From NCBI GenBank assembly GCA_973895155.1, contig OZ316896.1, positions 14,198,001 through 14,262,000 on the forward strand: a stretch of 64,000 bases of DNA, given 5' to 3'. The notes beneath the pieces were generated by a model. It worked only from the letters and a program-made list of their open reading frames with translations. It had not been told where the DNA came from and did not search any database. This DNA comes from Marsupella aquatica. Lineage: Eukaryota > Marchantiophyta. Within the stretch, counting starts at the first letter, position 1; each line of letters opens with the position of its first letter. Of this stretch, positions 23,790-35,500 are shown one piece after another. A program made the position numbers and the translations under genes.

Positions 23790-25540
23790 AGCCACCCTTA
23801 ATTGTTTATATTTTGCATATTTTTGCTACTACACTAATGTGTTTCCAGGGTTTACTCCTTATTTTATCATTTAAACTGGCCTAGTGATTCCTGGCTAGGC
23901 ATCACAAGGGCAGCCAAGAGGAAAAAAAGGGATGGGAAAGTGGAAGGAAGGAGTTTCCTTCCCTTTTCGTGTATTGGTCATTTTTTCTCCCTTCTCTTCT
24001 TTCTCCGCGCGCGACTCCTTCCTTTGCCGAAAGCACTTTGCTCTCATTTCCAAAAGCTCTCTCCAGCTCTTGCAATTATTTTCAAAGCTCTCTCATGGTT
24101 GATTATTGGAGATTGGTGGCTCACTTTTTCCGGGCATTAGCGGTGGCGGCATTGAGTGACTTCTGGGGAAATTGAGGGTGGTTCTTGATCGTGATACGGG
24201 GGACGTTCAGGCCAGGATTTGAATGTGGTGACGGGATGTTTTCTGGAGCATGGATGCTTGATCAACCTAAGTTCAGCGCAGCTCGCATTTGTAGATACAA
24301 GGCCGCTTACCGGGAGTACATTGCGACACTAATTGAGAAGGGGAGAGAAGAAAGAGAAGCAGCAATGAGCACTGAACCGGCACCAAGCCCCACACCGGTT
24401 ATGAGGAAAGTTTTCCATCGCATTTATCCCAAGACCTCTGCCAAGGTGATGGAAGATTGCAAGGCTATGTTCCAAGCCACCGGGCTCATTGACTCTATGA
24501 GAGTGGAGATTAGAATCCCTCCAGGGAAGAGTTGGGACCTGGAGGCGGGAATGGAATTGCACATGGAGGGGATTTATTTTGCATGTATTCAGCGGTTGGT
24601 GCCTCATGCCGAATTGGCTAAGCCTTTGTTTTTGGAGAACCAGCAGTTCTCATTCATCCCCCGGAACATAATCGGGGATCTCACGTTGACAATGGTGGCC
24701 TGCTGGGTGAACAATCCCACCTCCACCACGGCCATTCATCTCTCGGCTGTCAAGGATGCAACACACAAGGGATTTCTGGCCAAGGTTCATCAACAGGTCC
24801 TTGGTAATGTGCAATCCGGGGTAGTGAATGGGGAGCATTTTATAATTGCTCTGGATATTCGGAAATATCCAGCCCATGCTTACGGATGGTGGTATTATGG
24901 ATTGACAAAGCTATTGGCCACTGAGTCCAAGAGTCTGAAACTGGGGGGAGCTTTGCATTTTATGCCCAGGTCATTTTTGTTGGCCAAGGCAGAAGGATGA
25001 TTGCCTCCCCGGACCTGAAGAAGCTCGGCCACCCCTTACCACGGAGATCCGCAGCATTGCCACTACCATCTTGGGGAAACTAACGGAGGTGCCAGCAGTG
25101 TCAACAGGAACGGGAGACAGTCAAGTTGAGGAAGACATCCAGGATGAGGATTACACATTGGAGTGGCTTGAATCTCTGGTGGGTGTGACGCCGCCGGTAC
25201 GACGATTAATGAGTGATTCGGTCTAACTGCGCTCGGCACGCGCGTTAGGAGTGTCTTAGACCGCTATTATTAGCATAACGACAGTATTTAGGTAATCATT
25301 ATGGGTAGGATATCATTAGGCAATAAGGGGGAATTCAGGTTCGGACTGGCGGCTGGTCGCTATTTGCACACCCGGGTTACGAGCGTGGAGGGGCCCCTCC
25401 CTCGGGTCCGTATAACAAACTTAAGGAAGCGGCCACTAACACGCGCTGACTCAGACCGGCGGAGTGGCCGGCACACCACAAGCGTGAGCGGTTCAGCCTA
25501 TGGGCGTCGAGGAGACGTCGGGGGATCGACAAGCCCTCAA

Positions 25541-25550
25541 GGTATAAAAG
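25541..25550 (+). promoter_or_regulatory. TATA box of family-2 element
   Basis: GGTATAAAAGGGG stands about 100 bp upstream of the first ATG (25651) and is a strong plant Pol II TATA match. Confidence 0.6.
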
Positions 25551-25650
25551 GGGAGCCAACCCTTTGTAGTGCACCAGTCCATCAGTCCATGCGCCAGCTT
25601 CGACCCCAGCTCTCTCGTTTGCTCTAAGTCGCCACTACTATCTCCTCTGA

Positions 25651-28280
25651 ATGTCGCGCACGATCCTCTCCAGCTCGGCCATTCGATTCTGGACGCAGTT
25701 CCTATCTACCGGAAGGCACTTGGCCGACTCATTGAAACACGCCAACCCACGCCGATACAAAATCGAACGCGAGTACGAGCGAGCCATCCGCCTAGCAGGA
25801 CGACACCACTACATCCTTAACTTTGACTACCCGTCTCAGAGCGAGCTTTACCGACCAGTAGAGGTATCCGGGTACTTCTTCAACAGAGACAAATATATCG
25901 GGTTCTGGGAAGCATTGCTTCGGCTTCCGGACGAGGTCTTCAATATCCCGGGTACGATCGACTTGCAGCGACATCACTTCGACCACATCCCTGCTCAGGT
26001 TCAGGCTATCATCAACAGCGAGTCCAACACTACCCGTTCGACAAGGTCGTCTGCACTCGCTTCGGAGAACTTCTACCAGCACCTACAGAGCTTCATAGGA
26101 ACTCGGCCAGCAACCAACATGACCAACTCAGTTGTACCCGTACCCGTACAACCTCAGGCTCAGCTTCAGCTTCAGCCTCAGCCGCAGCATAGCCAAACCC
26201 CACCACCGATCGCCCAGCCAGCACAAGTACGCTCCGTCATCAACGTTGTGGATCTTAGCGATACGACGAGGCTACCCTACCCTTGACCAGGCGGCCCAGA
26301 GGAACAAGCGCTCAGGGGGACGATACTATATCGTCCCCACCCCCTGCTCTGATCCCAGGAGCGGCCCTGGCAGACAACATGGTGACCGTGGCCGACCCGG
26401 GCCCGTTACTAACGGCAGTAGCACTACCCAGGCCCGATCGGGAGGATGGGGAGGTGTCACCTTCCCCGAGCCAGTCACGGGGGAAGAAGAGGAAGGAATC
26501 CGCCACTGCATCCGGGTTACTATTGGCTACGGTAACCGTGGCCAAGGTGACGATGCACCGCATGGGGGAAAATGTTCACAAAAACATCCTCCATCCCAAG
26601 CATGCGGTGTACCTAAAGACTCAGGGATTCAAGCACCTCGCCTCCCTCCCCTAGAACACTTGCAGGTACTACGGGGAGGACATGACGGAGTTCGTCAGGA
26701 ATTATGACGACGCGCGTCAACATACTCGGCTGCGGGGAAGGAGTATGTCCCTCATGGAAGAACGGCTCAGGATGATCTTCGGGTTACCCGAAGGTGACCA
26801 TCGAGTCAAATCACGGGCTCCCGGGGGCAAGGGAGCCAAGTACCAATCTTCAAGTTTTCCCTCAGAGGGAGCAGTGGACAACGGGTTCGTGATGAAGACC
26901 TGCCTCATCCCCGAGATAGCGGAGCAACTGGAGTTCCAGAGGTACGCCCTCCACATGATGGAACCCCGGGGGGAGATCTCCGCCGCCCAGGTTATCCAGG
27001 TCGAGAACTATCGACCTAGGAGGTGGGCGTCGTACTTCGCTAAGAAATTCCATGAAGAGATGGAGCGGCGAAGGAAGACGCTGTACATTGGCGGGAAGGC
27101 GTATTTCGCTAGCCACATTGAGATCATTCTTGAGTGGTACGCTCGGTTTGATCGACGAACCCTTCCCCGTGTCAACGTTACAAAGTTGGTCCCAGCTAGG
27201 TGGGTTTTCCCGGCCTTGGAGAGACGGCCCCAACCCGAGGCCCAAAGTCCAGCGGACACGCCAGCTTCACCCACCCCACCTCCACAAGTAGCTGTAGTCG
27301 TAACCGAGGAGGTACCGGATGGGTCGGGTGTCGCAACCGTTGATGCAACCCAACAGGCCGGGCTAAGTACAGAAGTCGGTACGACGAAGGTCTTACCCAA
27401 GCCCGGTTCTCCCAAAGACCCACCGGTGGCTATTCCGGAGAACCGGACCTTGCTACAGGAGGACGCTCCAGCCCCTTCCAACGTTACGTCCCCAGGGCTG
27501 GATGTCACCGCCCCGGCCCCCGCACGTGTTGACGTCTGCCCGTGCCCAACTCCGGACAGGCACAACCTGGACCACCCGGAACTCTTCGTACCGGGTACAT
27601 TTCTGAACGGGCTTCTGGGAGATTTCTCCCATCAGATTGCCCGGGATACCGGGGAGTTCATGGCCCGGAAGGTAGCCTGTTTCTTCAATCAAGAGTTGGT
27701 TGCCGTAGTAAAGGCAGGTCGGGCCCAGTCAGAGGCCCTTCAGAGGATAGAGCGGTACCGGGTGGAGTCCGTGTACCTAAAGAATGAAGTTGCAGCTCAA
27801 GAGGCTGAGCTTCGGCAACTATGACCCAAGGTTGCAGCCGCCGATGAGTTGTTAGCAAAGGCGCACGCTCTTACCGTCCTAGCTGAACAGGCCAAAGCTG
27901 GGAACGAAGCCGAGATTACACGACTCCGGAACCAGACGGACAGTTTGAAGAATCAAACTGTCAGCTGGCAGAAAGACCTGGAGGAGGCCAAGGAACGGGC
28001 CCAGCGGGACACGACGGAGATAGCCACGCTGCAGGCCGAGGTGGCGCGGATGCAAACCAAGGCCGAGAAGCAGGACCAGCTGGCGGGTAAAGTGACAAGT
28101 GACACCCAACAGTTGGAGGAGGCTTGTCAGGAGGCAGCAGAGGAGACGGACGCGGCGAGGCGAGAGAATAAATCTCTGCTGGACCAGGTCCAGCTCCTCA
28201 AGGCGGACAATGACAGGCTTCGAAGGCAGCGGGATGGCCGCTCCCATTCAGGTGGCTCTGGCAAGCGTGCCAGGCATTAG
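25651..28280 (+). pseudogene. Family-2 protein, plant-transposon-like domain plus coiled coil
   Basis: The ORF from ATG 25651 ends at 26286 after a Gln/Pro-rich stretch. The remaining protein lies in another frame that is open from 26283 to 28280 except for TAG 26652-26654 and TGA 27822-27824. The central part has SLMEERLRMIFGLPEGD, an NGFVMKTC segment and RALHMMEP-like and YFASHIEIILEWYARF-like segments. These align in order with the family-1 globular domain (FGLP, NGFFRNTC, LLCRYARG). A Pro-rich linker, a coiled coil and a basic SGKRARH end follow. One frameshift and two stops make it a pseudogene. Function is unknown; it is likely the same as the family-1 protein. Confidence 0.6.
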
Positions 28281-29154
28281 CGGCGGAGTAGGAATAGAGT
28301 AGGATTAGGACTAGCTTAGTCAGGCTCTTGGGACAGGCACCTGCCTTGGGTACAGCATCGCTGCCGTGCTGTCCAGCCTGCATAGATTAGGATCTTCTAA
28401 TAAGACACAGCCATTTCCGGCCTGACTGTCAGCTTAGTTAGGACCGTAGTCAGTGAATCTTCGGCGAGAGGACACCCCATCCCTCGGCCCTTAGTATTTA
28501 GTGCACCCCTCGGTAGAGACAAGGGGGGGTTTTTAGTTGCAAAGTTGGGCGTCCGCGGTATGTGCGGGGAGTCCCGACCTCTGGGAATGAAAGAGTACCA
28601 AGGGGAGGGGGTAGGACTAAGCTCGTCGGGCGAGTGCAGAGCCGGGCTCCGTTGTAGTGTGCACCCTCGGCCTTAACCTGTTCATTCCGGGGCTGTCGGG
28701 TCAACTAAGTGTACGCATATGTCCCTTTGTAGTAAAATCCTTTCCCATCATTTTCCTTCGTGTAAATCGAGATTGTATGCATGTGCGCGTGTATGTGTAT
28801 GGGTTTCTCGTATATGGGTGGCAGCGCCAGGCCGAACGCACTACCCGAGACGTGCACAGGGTGCAGCTTGCGGGTAAGTGGTTGCGAGCACGGGTTGAGG
28901 ACCTGTATCATCGAATCCGGATTGAAGGCGGACAGCACAAAGGCTTAGAAGCCCTTAAGCCGGGGTCGATCCTGCTATCGACTAAGGTATGTTCCGGCGG
29001 CGGAACACAAACCATACCTAGGAGGTGTCTATATTTAGCAATATACGCACTTAGCGCTAGTTTACGAGAATAAGGTGCATTACGTGCTTCCCTTCCTGCC
29101 CAAACCCTTAGATTTACGAGGGATGTGCCCGTCTAAGCTGAAGTCTGAGTTAAG
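28281..29154 (+). other. Family-2 3' non-coding region
   Basis: About 870 bp with no ORF I can support. It contains the palindrome TTCCGGCGGCGGAA at 28992-29005 and, like family 1, ends the element a few hundred bases later. Confidence 0.5.
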
Positions 29155-30185
29155 GCCGCAGCCGATGACGTGACAGTGGGGAACCCAGAGGAGCCCCTTG
29201 CTTACGACATTCCAGAGGTGTATTTGGCGGAATTATGGGATTTTCGTGAAGGGGTCCATGAGGGGCTCAAACTAGCCCACACATTGAGAGATGCGCTCAA
29301 GCAGGCCAACACAAGGGTGGAAAGATTGCAACAGGGTGCCACGTCGATGAAGGAGGTGATCAAAGCTAAGGAGGAGGCCATACAAGAGAAGGCCAAGCTC
29401 CTCCATGCGGCTCAAGTGGAGATTTCTCACTTGAGAGGGGCCTTGTCTACCAAGGCCAAAGAAGCGGAGGTAGTTGGAGTGCTGAGAGAAGCATTGGCCA
29501 AAGAGAAGCAGAACACGGGAGAAGTGGTGAAGTTAAGAGGCCAGGTTGCAAAACTATGGAGTCAGGTGGGGATCTTTGAGACTAGGGCCAAGAGGAGTGA
29601 GGCCTTGAGTCTGGGGAAACGGAAGAGTCCCTACCACCCTAGCTCCACGCTTTCCCCTGACCTGGTCTCCAAAGCCATTGAGATGGTGGTGAAGGAAGTA
29701 AGTGAGAAGTATGGTCCCCTGCTGGAAGTAGCCAAGAAGAATCAGGAGAAGAATAAGAGCTTTGGAGAAGAAGCTCAAGGAGGCATGTAAGTCGTTGAGG
29801 GAGGCCCAAGTCAATACGGGAACCCCGGGGATGCCACCCAGATTCGTGACACCAGGGACTTCCATGGCCACCGGACAGGTTTTACCGTTGGAGTTGAAAT
29901 CCAGTGAGGAGGCTGCCTTGTGGAAGGATACCATCGATGAGGGCTATGTCAGGGCTTGGCAAGCCTTGGCGGCGTTGAGGAAGCAAGGGAGCACTAGCGG
30001 GAGGAGTACACCGGTGAAGAAGAAGAAAAGTGGAGTAGTCTCCACTCCAATTGAGAGCGATGAGGAGACCAACTCACGAGGCTCATGCAAGCCAGGGCAC
30101 CGTGAGTGAGGAGGAGGAGGACTAGGGTAGCCGTACGGACTTGGTCGTACGACCTCTGGAGTTTGAAACTTTTCATAAATGGGCA

Positions 30186-30196
30186 CTCACGGGCTT
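30186..30196. repeat. MULE target-site duplication, left
   Basis: CTCACGGGCTT is repeated directly at 41510-41520. Eleven bases is within the 8-11 bp range usual for MULEs. Confidence 0.85.
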
Positions 30197-30290
30197 GGGG
30201 TCATTGTAGCGTGCGAGGAAACAGTAAAATATTTGCTCGCACGGGATCATTTTCTCCTTGGAATACCCAGAATTTAGCACGAAAACAACA

Positions 30291-30318
30291 TCGCTAGCAA
30301 AAAGTGACACTCGCTAGC
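30291..30318. promoter_or_regulatory. Two TCGCTAGC half-sites at left end
   Basis: TCGCTAGC occurs at 30291-30298 and 30311-30318, about 95 bp inside the left terminus. This mirrors the half-sites at the right end. Confidence 0.6.
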
Positions 30319-30470
30319 CTAAAAGGAACCTTCTATTCCACCTATTTATTTAACTCCCGTTGGGTTTAAAAAGCGATCCCGACGATGCATTGGTACATAT
30401 TACGTATTCCCCGGACACGAACGGTCGTCGACGGCACCATAATTCAACATATAATTCTACCGTACATCAG

Positions 30471-30488
30471 GACAGCGAAGTCGCTAAC
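30471..30488. promoter_or_regulatory. 18-bp palindromic site (GACAGCGAAGTCGCTAAC)
   Basis: Full site with core AGCGA-NN-TCGCT, in the left subterminal region. Confidence 0.65.
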
Positions 30489-30595
30489 CATAACTATGCC
30501 CATCATTCTCGCACATTTTTACATATCACGTAATCATCGCACAACAGTCCACTTAAAGACCCTATAAGTGACCATCATCATGGAACGTACGTCAG

Positions 30596-30613
30596 GCCAG
30601 CGAAATCGCTAGC
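30596..30613. promoter_or_regulatory. 18-bp palindromic site (GCCAGCGAAATCGCTAGC)
   Basis: Full site, left subterminal region, about 250 bp upstream of the small-gene promoter. Confidence 0.7.
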
Positions 30614-30854
30614 AATCGTGACACCCATAATTCTCGCACGAACTTTGGCGTGCAGTCGTTAAAGACGTGAATAAATCATAATGACACGGGACAAGGAAGC
30701 ATGTCTTTTGACTTAAACAATCTCGGGAGCGCATCCAAGGACAGAATCCAAAGCTTCATCCGGACACCGAGCGTGAAATTCACAACAGACAAGATCTAAG
30801 TACAACCAACAGACAAGATCCCAATCCGTTGGGAAGGATCTCCAGCTATCCACC

Positions 30855-31243
30855 ATCCCCTATATCTTACTCGCTCCTTAAGAAACATTTCCATTCATTT
30901 CCTTTCAGCCATTCTTTCAGACTTTTATTGGGCTCGACGCTTACTCGAAGCGCGATTTGCTTGTTGTGTTCCCGATTGTTGAAGCCCTTCCGTGACCTCT
31001 GCTACTGTCAGCGCAGCTACTGTCATCCTGGAAACTGTCGTTACTATCGTCGAAGCAAGGAGCATACATTTTCTGCTCGGATCCAGATCGAGGTATCCCC
31101 GTTCTCTATCATATGTTGTCCACTTGCAGTTTGGTGTTCTATCAGGTATTCGTTGTCATTTGCTTTCTTGTTCGTCAACATAAGAAGACTTTTCGAAAGA
31201 TTTCAAGTAAACTTATCGCATTTGTTTTCATTTCAGGGAGAAA
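30855..31243 (+). promoter_or_regulatory. Putative promoter, 5' leader and leader intron of the small basic-protein gene
   Basis: CCCTATATCTTAC at about 30860 is a weak TATA-like box. A likely leader intron runs from CAG|GTATTC (31146) to a pyrimidine-rich TTTCATTTCAG ending at about 31236, shortly before the ATG at 31244. Its size fits the other introns in this element. Confidence 0.4.
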
Positions 31244-31593
31244 TGGCACGGAATGAGGGTGGATCTTCTCGTAAATGGATTCTGGAAGTTTGGCGATATA
31301 ACGCCGAAACTGATGGTCAACTGGATTCACCTCCAAGGTCCACAGAATTGAAGCAGACTCAGAGTACTGTCAACAAACCTAAGAGGAGTACATCCCCTTC
31401 TGGTAGCAAGGCTCCCGTCCTGTCCAAGGACTACAAGACGGCCGCACCTTGTAAGGAGACATTGACGAATCCGGTCTCTAACACACAAGTTTCTTCTCGT
31501 TCGAAAGCGCCTGTCTGTAAGGGGGTATCGGCGAAGCGGAAGAGAGAAGAGGAGGAGTCATACTGGAGGGACCTCGAGATCCACGACTATTTC

Positions 31594-31966
31594 AGGTCAA
31601 GTGCAAGCTAGAGGGGTACTGAAAGGATCTCCATTTTCTCCACCAAAAGGACATAGGTCCTTGGTAAAAGCAATCACTAGAGGACAAAAAGACCAAAATG
31701 TTACATGGAATGGCCAGGATTGTTTTGGTGAGATTGAAAGGTAAGATCTTGCATGCCAAATCTTTGGAAGTGTGTCCACATATTTCGGAATTTAATAAGA
31801 GTGCCCAATCTTTTTGGAAGTGTGCACAATCTTTTTGGAAGTGTGCCCAACCTTTTTGGGAGTGTGCTCAACTAAATCTTAATGACATTTATACTCCTTT
31901 CACTCTCCTTTTTGAGCTAGTCCTTGGGGACTCCTTTGGTACCCCTCTAGCTTGCTTTTGACCTTC
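31594..31966. mobile_element. MITE-like insertion
   Basis: Inverted ends of about 35-40 bp, imperfect, start AGGTCAAGTGCAAGCTAGAG and AGGTCAAAAGCAAGCTAGAG on opposite strands. It is about 370 bp long. The flanks share TTC or TC, so the target duplication is 2-3 bp and uncertain. It contains a 21-bp tandem repeat (31802-31864) and no ORF. Confidence 0.65.
31802..31864. repeat. 21-bp tandem repeat, three units plus a degenerate one
   Basis: GCCCAATCTTTTTGGAAGTG-type units lie within the MITE-like insertion; a degenerate unit precedes them at about 31760. Confidence 0.8.
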
Positions 31967-32237
31967 ACGGAAAACATCCTCGCTTCCTCCGACTATGATA
32001 CAGTCTCCGACTCTGACTCCGATGCGTACAAGGCAACGAGCCCTTGAATAGGAAACAGTAACGGTAGTCCATGTTGTAAGGCCATAGACATTTTGTAGAC
32101 TATGTCTATTTTGTAGATCTGGGATCCGAAAACGTGATATCGACACACAGTTGTAAGGGAGAACATCTTTGTTCATTTTGAAATAACTTCTTGAGAATAT
32201 TTCCAACTGCAATGTTTGGACTTATAGTACTAGTTTT

Positions 32238-32255
32238 GCTAGCGACATCGCTAGC
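32238..32255. promoter_or_regulatory. 18-bp palindromic site with extended arms (GCTAGCGACATCGCTAGC)
   Basis: The best copy: the flanks TTTT and AAAA extend it to perfect 12-bp arms around CA. It lies between the small gene and the transposase 3' end. Confidence 0.75.
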
Positions 32256-32406
32256 AAAACTATGCGTGACTAAAATGGTTTGTTTCTCCGAATGTATATC
32301 CAAAAACCAATTAAAATACATGAGTTATTGAACTCTACGTTATGTAGAACTTGGTCAAAAAGAAACCGTTTACGGGAAACATAAAACTTTACTTTACGGG
32401 TTTAAC

Positions 32407-32424
32407 GCCAGAGACCTCACTAGC
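32407..32424. promoter_or_regulatory. 18-bp palindromic site, degenerate (GCCAGAGACCTCACTAGC)
   Basis: Matches the consensus with one change in each arm; a further half-site TCGCTAAC is at 32469-32476. Confidence 0.55.
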
Positions 32425-32591
32425 AAAATAAACACTATTGCCGATACATATAGAATAGTACTAGACCCTCGCTAACATTGCATACGCAATATAATTAGTG
32501 AGGTGGACGACTTTCCTCTGTTCTGAAAACCAAAAAGGCGACAAAATTAGGGACGCTGAAACGTTCACCTCAACGGATAATAGAGATTAAG

Positions 32592-35500
32592 TCAACTACA
32601 CTGCAACGGAATCAAACTCCTTACTTCAGCAACAGTCAGAATTGGCTGCTTCACAAGATCGTCTCTGTCTAGATTCAGTGAGAACTTGTTTAAGTACACC
32701 TAGAGGAGGTGTTTACAAGACATATAGGGTCTTCCTCTCGTGTGTCTCTTGTAGAAGTCATCACATGAGCAAGAAGGAAAGCAACACACTTGGACCCAGT
32801 ACTTGTGTGCAATTTTAGAATCTGTCTCATGAGTGACGATAAGATATTGCCATCCCCACCCGTTTCCGAGGCATATCTTCTCACTTCCAATGACTCTCAT
32901 ATGTTTGTCAGTCGCAGATCGAATGCGTTTGAGAAGCTCCGGGGTGTTCTGGAAACGTTGACGAACGCCTTTCCCATTCCGGGTCTTGAATCTACGGTTT
33001 GGAATACCAATGTCAACTCTTTCTGGGAAGGAGTTCACATCAATTCGGAGGTCAACACGATTTGGAGAGGAGAACGACCCAATCGGTGCTGGATCAGAGT
33101 ATGATAATCCTTTGATTTCAATCCCATTTCGAAGAAGAAAGTCAATCTCTGTTGGGGTCAACCTGGTCCCACGCTGGACTTGCAAAGCCTCGGGTGGTTC
33201 CGGAAGCTGGGCAAGAGTCCTTCTGCCACCTGTTTTATGGCACCTATTATTCGGACAGAAGTATAGAAGCTAACGATGTGGAGATGACAACCTCAATCCG
33301 TGAATCGCAACACCAACCACTCCAGCCCGGAATGCCTTCATTCTAGTTTCTTTGATGAGATTCCTGCACTCATCTCTTCCAAACACACTTCGGTCCACTC
33401 GTCCATTGCAAACAGGTCCACTCCCTTTTCCACTCCGCCTCAAGTGCCAGGTCCCATATGTCACATCAACCTCTTCAACAAAAGGGATCCTTCGGGGTGC
33501 ATCCCAAATTTCATCCCGATTATTTTGAGGCTGTGGTATTTCTCCAACGTAGTTCGGGTCCTGTGTTGTATCTCCACGGCTAAGATCTTCACCATCATCT
33601 GATATATTTATAACTTCACGAGGAAGAGAAGGTCCATGGCAAGTGGGGTTGTCTTCATCGCCAGGAAAGTCTGAAGGTCCACCAATATCAGAAGCACCGC
33701 TGAAGTTACCAAATTTTGTGTAAAGATTTCTCCTTTTCAAACTAGACCGCGACGCCATTGTGCGCAATATCTTATCATGTCTATGAGAATCGTTTTCATG
33801 AATAGAAGCAGAAGCACTACCCTTCCGTTTTCCTGACGTTGTTCTAAGATCTCCATGTAAAGGCACAGTTCTATAGAACTCATATTTTCCAGATGATTCA
33901 AATAGTAGATTGGATGCCTTCTCATAGGCATCCATAGACCCCATTGTATCTGCATTTCTGAAGGCCAGCTCAAATATTGTAGGACCATTCCCACGGTGAC
34001 ACCCTTCCAAGTATGCAGTGAACGCTGCAATCTGTCCAGCTGCTCGATTCTGGTCAACTTCACAGGCTTCAATCAAACCAATTTTCTTCTTCGGCTGGCA
34101 GGAACGCATTGATGCGTGAGCAGATTCAGCTCCAGCACAGTTTGGCATCAGAGCAGACTCCTTCGCAGTTTGCGTCTGAAAAATGAGCAGAGTTAACACT
34201 TGTATTCACTAGCGATATGTCTATTTTGAGACAGTCTAATGTTTCAGTCGGTGACCAAAATACATTTACGAAAGAAGTTTTATTGCTAGCGATCTCGCTA
34301 GCTTAAACTCATCAGAAAGAATTCGCCGTTACTCACCACACGAATAAAGTTACCCCATTGTCTCCACCGCACAACCCACCATGAAATCCACCCTTGTAGT
34401 GATTTAAGCTTGGATGGGTGACAATTCCCCTCTTTCCACCATTTTTGAATGTCTTCGGCGATACGATATGCTTCGACGTATGTTGGAGAAATTCTTAACT
34501 TCTCCCACATCTTATAGTGCTCCGCATTACACCCCTCCTTGATCCCCTCCAAAGTGTGTCTTCTGAGGGATTGAGAGAGATGGAAAGCATCACTATGCTC
34601 TTTCAGAGGATTTCTGACACCCCCAAAAAATACCCTTCTCACAGAAATCCAGCCAGCCTCTGCATTGTCTGCTATGAATCCTCCAATAATGGGATTATGC
34701 ACTCCATTCTAGGATGCGACATCTACCATTAACCTCCACGCAGTTTCAAGCGACTCTGTGTCTTCGGCTCTCAACTCGCAAGTGAAAATTGTACACAGAG
34801 CACGGTAATTATGGTCATACACGTGTGCGCTGAAGGTCAACCATCCACTAGTGATACGATGCATCACGTCAAAACTGACCCACAAACCTTCCAATGCTCC
34901 TCCAGCCTCCATGCTCCTCAAAATTTCCACACCCGATCCAGGACCATTTGTACTCATTTTGAATACATGCGCTCGATCATTTTTGTTTCCTTGACCGGGA
35001 AACAGGTACCTCTACACGAAAGGGAAATTGTTACCTGATTGCATTTCACGAAGTGAGTCAAGTTCTCCTTTTTTAGGATTATCCATCTTCACACTCCGAA
35101 GAATAGCTTGGAACTTTGGAGCGGTAGAAACTACTCCGATCGAACTCCAAATTTCTTGTTGTTCTTCTCTCGACAACTGAGCCGATGATTCTGGATGCAA
35201 TAGCAAGACAAGGTTCCCAATTGACTGGTTTCTCAGACGTGCGGGAGTTGAGACTGGATTCAACCGATGGACCCCTAAAACAACATCTTCCGCTGTTTTT
35301 CTCGCAGAACGAGATTTTCCCTTCCAAACAGGTGATCGTGGAATCCCATATGCACAGCCAATCTGGACATATGCATTGAAATGTGACTCTCCAAACCTGG
35401 CTTAGGGTAAACATACAACAGTTTTGCCGGGCATTCTCAAATACAGAGAGGCCTCTCTTCACAGAAGCCACAGACAAGTCCGCCCTCACTCACTTGCTCT

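Larger units (their letters stand above)
18474..23905 (-). mobile_element. Family-1 coiled-coil element, copy 3 (3'-truncated)
   Basis: The 5' terminus (GTGATGCCTAGCC on the minus strand, ending at 23905) matches copy 2. The 3' end stops inside the non-coding region at about 18474, roughly 560 bp short, where it abuts MULE-remnant sequence. This looks like deletion or recombination rather than clean insertion. A 1.24 kb solo LTR splits it at 20942-22185. Confidence 0.75.
25223..29154 (+). mobile_element. Family-2 coiled-coil element nested in family 3
   Basis: This GC-richer block separates two halves of the family-3 coding sequence. It has its own TATA box (25542), a coding frame of roughly 870 codons, and a 3' region with TTCCGGCGGCGGAA (28992-29005) and the ACATACCTA-like string of family 1. 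I could not fix the exact termini or a duplication; both edges may be off by about 20 bp. Confidence 0.55.
24236..30109 (+). pseudogene. Family-3 gag-like coiled-coil protein, interrupted
   Basis: The first piece (ATG 24236 to TGA 24998) encodes a globular domain with Trp and His-rich segments (YGWWYYGLTKLL, LTLTMVACWV). It continues after a one-base shift to TAA at about 25222 with an acidic LEWLESLVGVTPP tail. The second piece resumes around 29155 (GNPEEPLAYDIPEVYLAELWD), runs through a long coiled coil, shifts frame near 29760, and ends at 30109 after a basic PVKKKKSG stretch. The layout of domain, coiled coil and basic tail mirrors families 1 and 2, so the three are likely related. I do not recognise a named family. 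Confidence 0.6.
23906..30185 (+). mobile_element. Family-3 coiled-coil element (5' and middle part)
   Basis: This element starts beside the copy-3 terminus, has a pyrimidine-rich leader, and encodes a coiled-coil protein in two pieces (24236-25222 and 29155-30109). The pieces are separated by a nested family-2 element. It is interrupted again at 30186-30196 by the intact MULE and probably resumes at 41521. No polymerase genes are visible. Confidence 0.6.
31244..32047 (+). pseudogene. Small basic nuclear-type protein of the MULE, broken by a MITE-like insertion
   Basis: ATG 31244 opens 122 codons to TAG at 31611: MARNEGGSSRKW, then a Ser/Thr/Lys/Pro-rich stretch, then KRKREEEESYWRDLEIHDYF. 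The last residues come from the inverted repeat of an inserted element (31594-31966). Immediately after the insertion the same frame continues (NILASSDYDTVSDSDSD) to TGA at 32047, an acidic Ser/Asp tail. The ancestral protein was therefore about 145 residues. The basic cluster could be a nuclear signal. I find no family match. By analogy with three-gene VANDAL elements it may be an accessory factor. The version present here would end in a few foreign residues. Confidence 0.5.

Noticed and set aside
25223-29154. A complete LTR retrotransposon with the TATA box in a 5' LTR
   Set aside because: The TATA region (around 25541) has no second copy near the 3' end, so there is no LTR pair.
35280-35440. 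A 48-bp intron in the transposase between ERPL and FGES that would bypass the TGA at 35437
   Set aside because: Too short for a plant intron, and the alternative frame through the TGA gives the expected HMGFHDH zinc-type motif. I prefer a nonsense change plus a frameshift.
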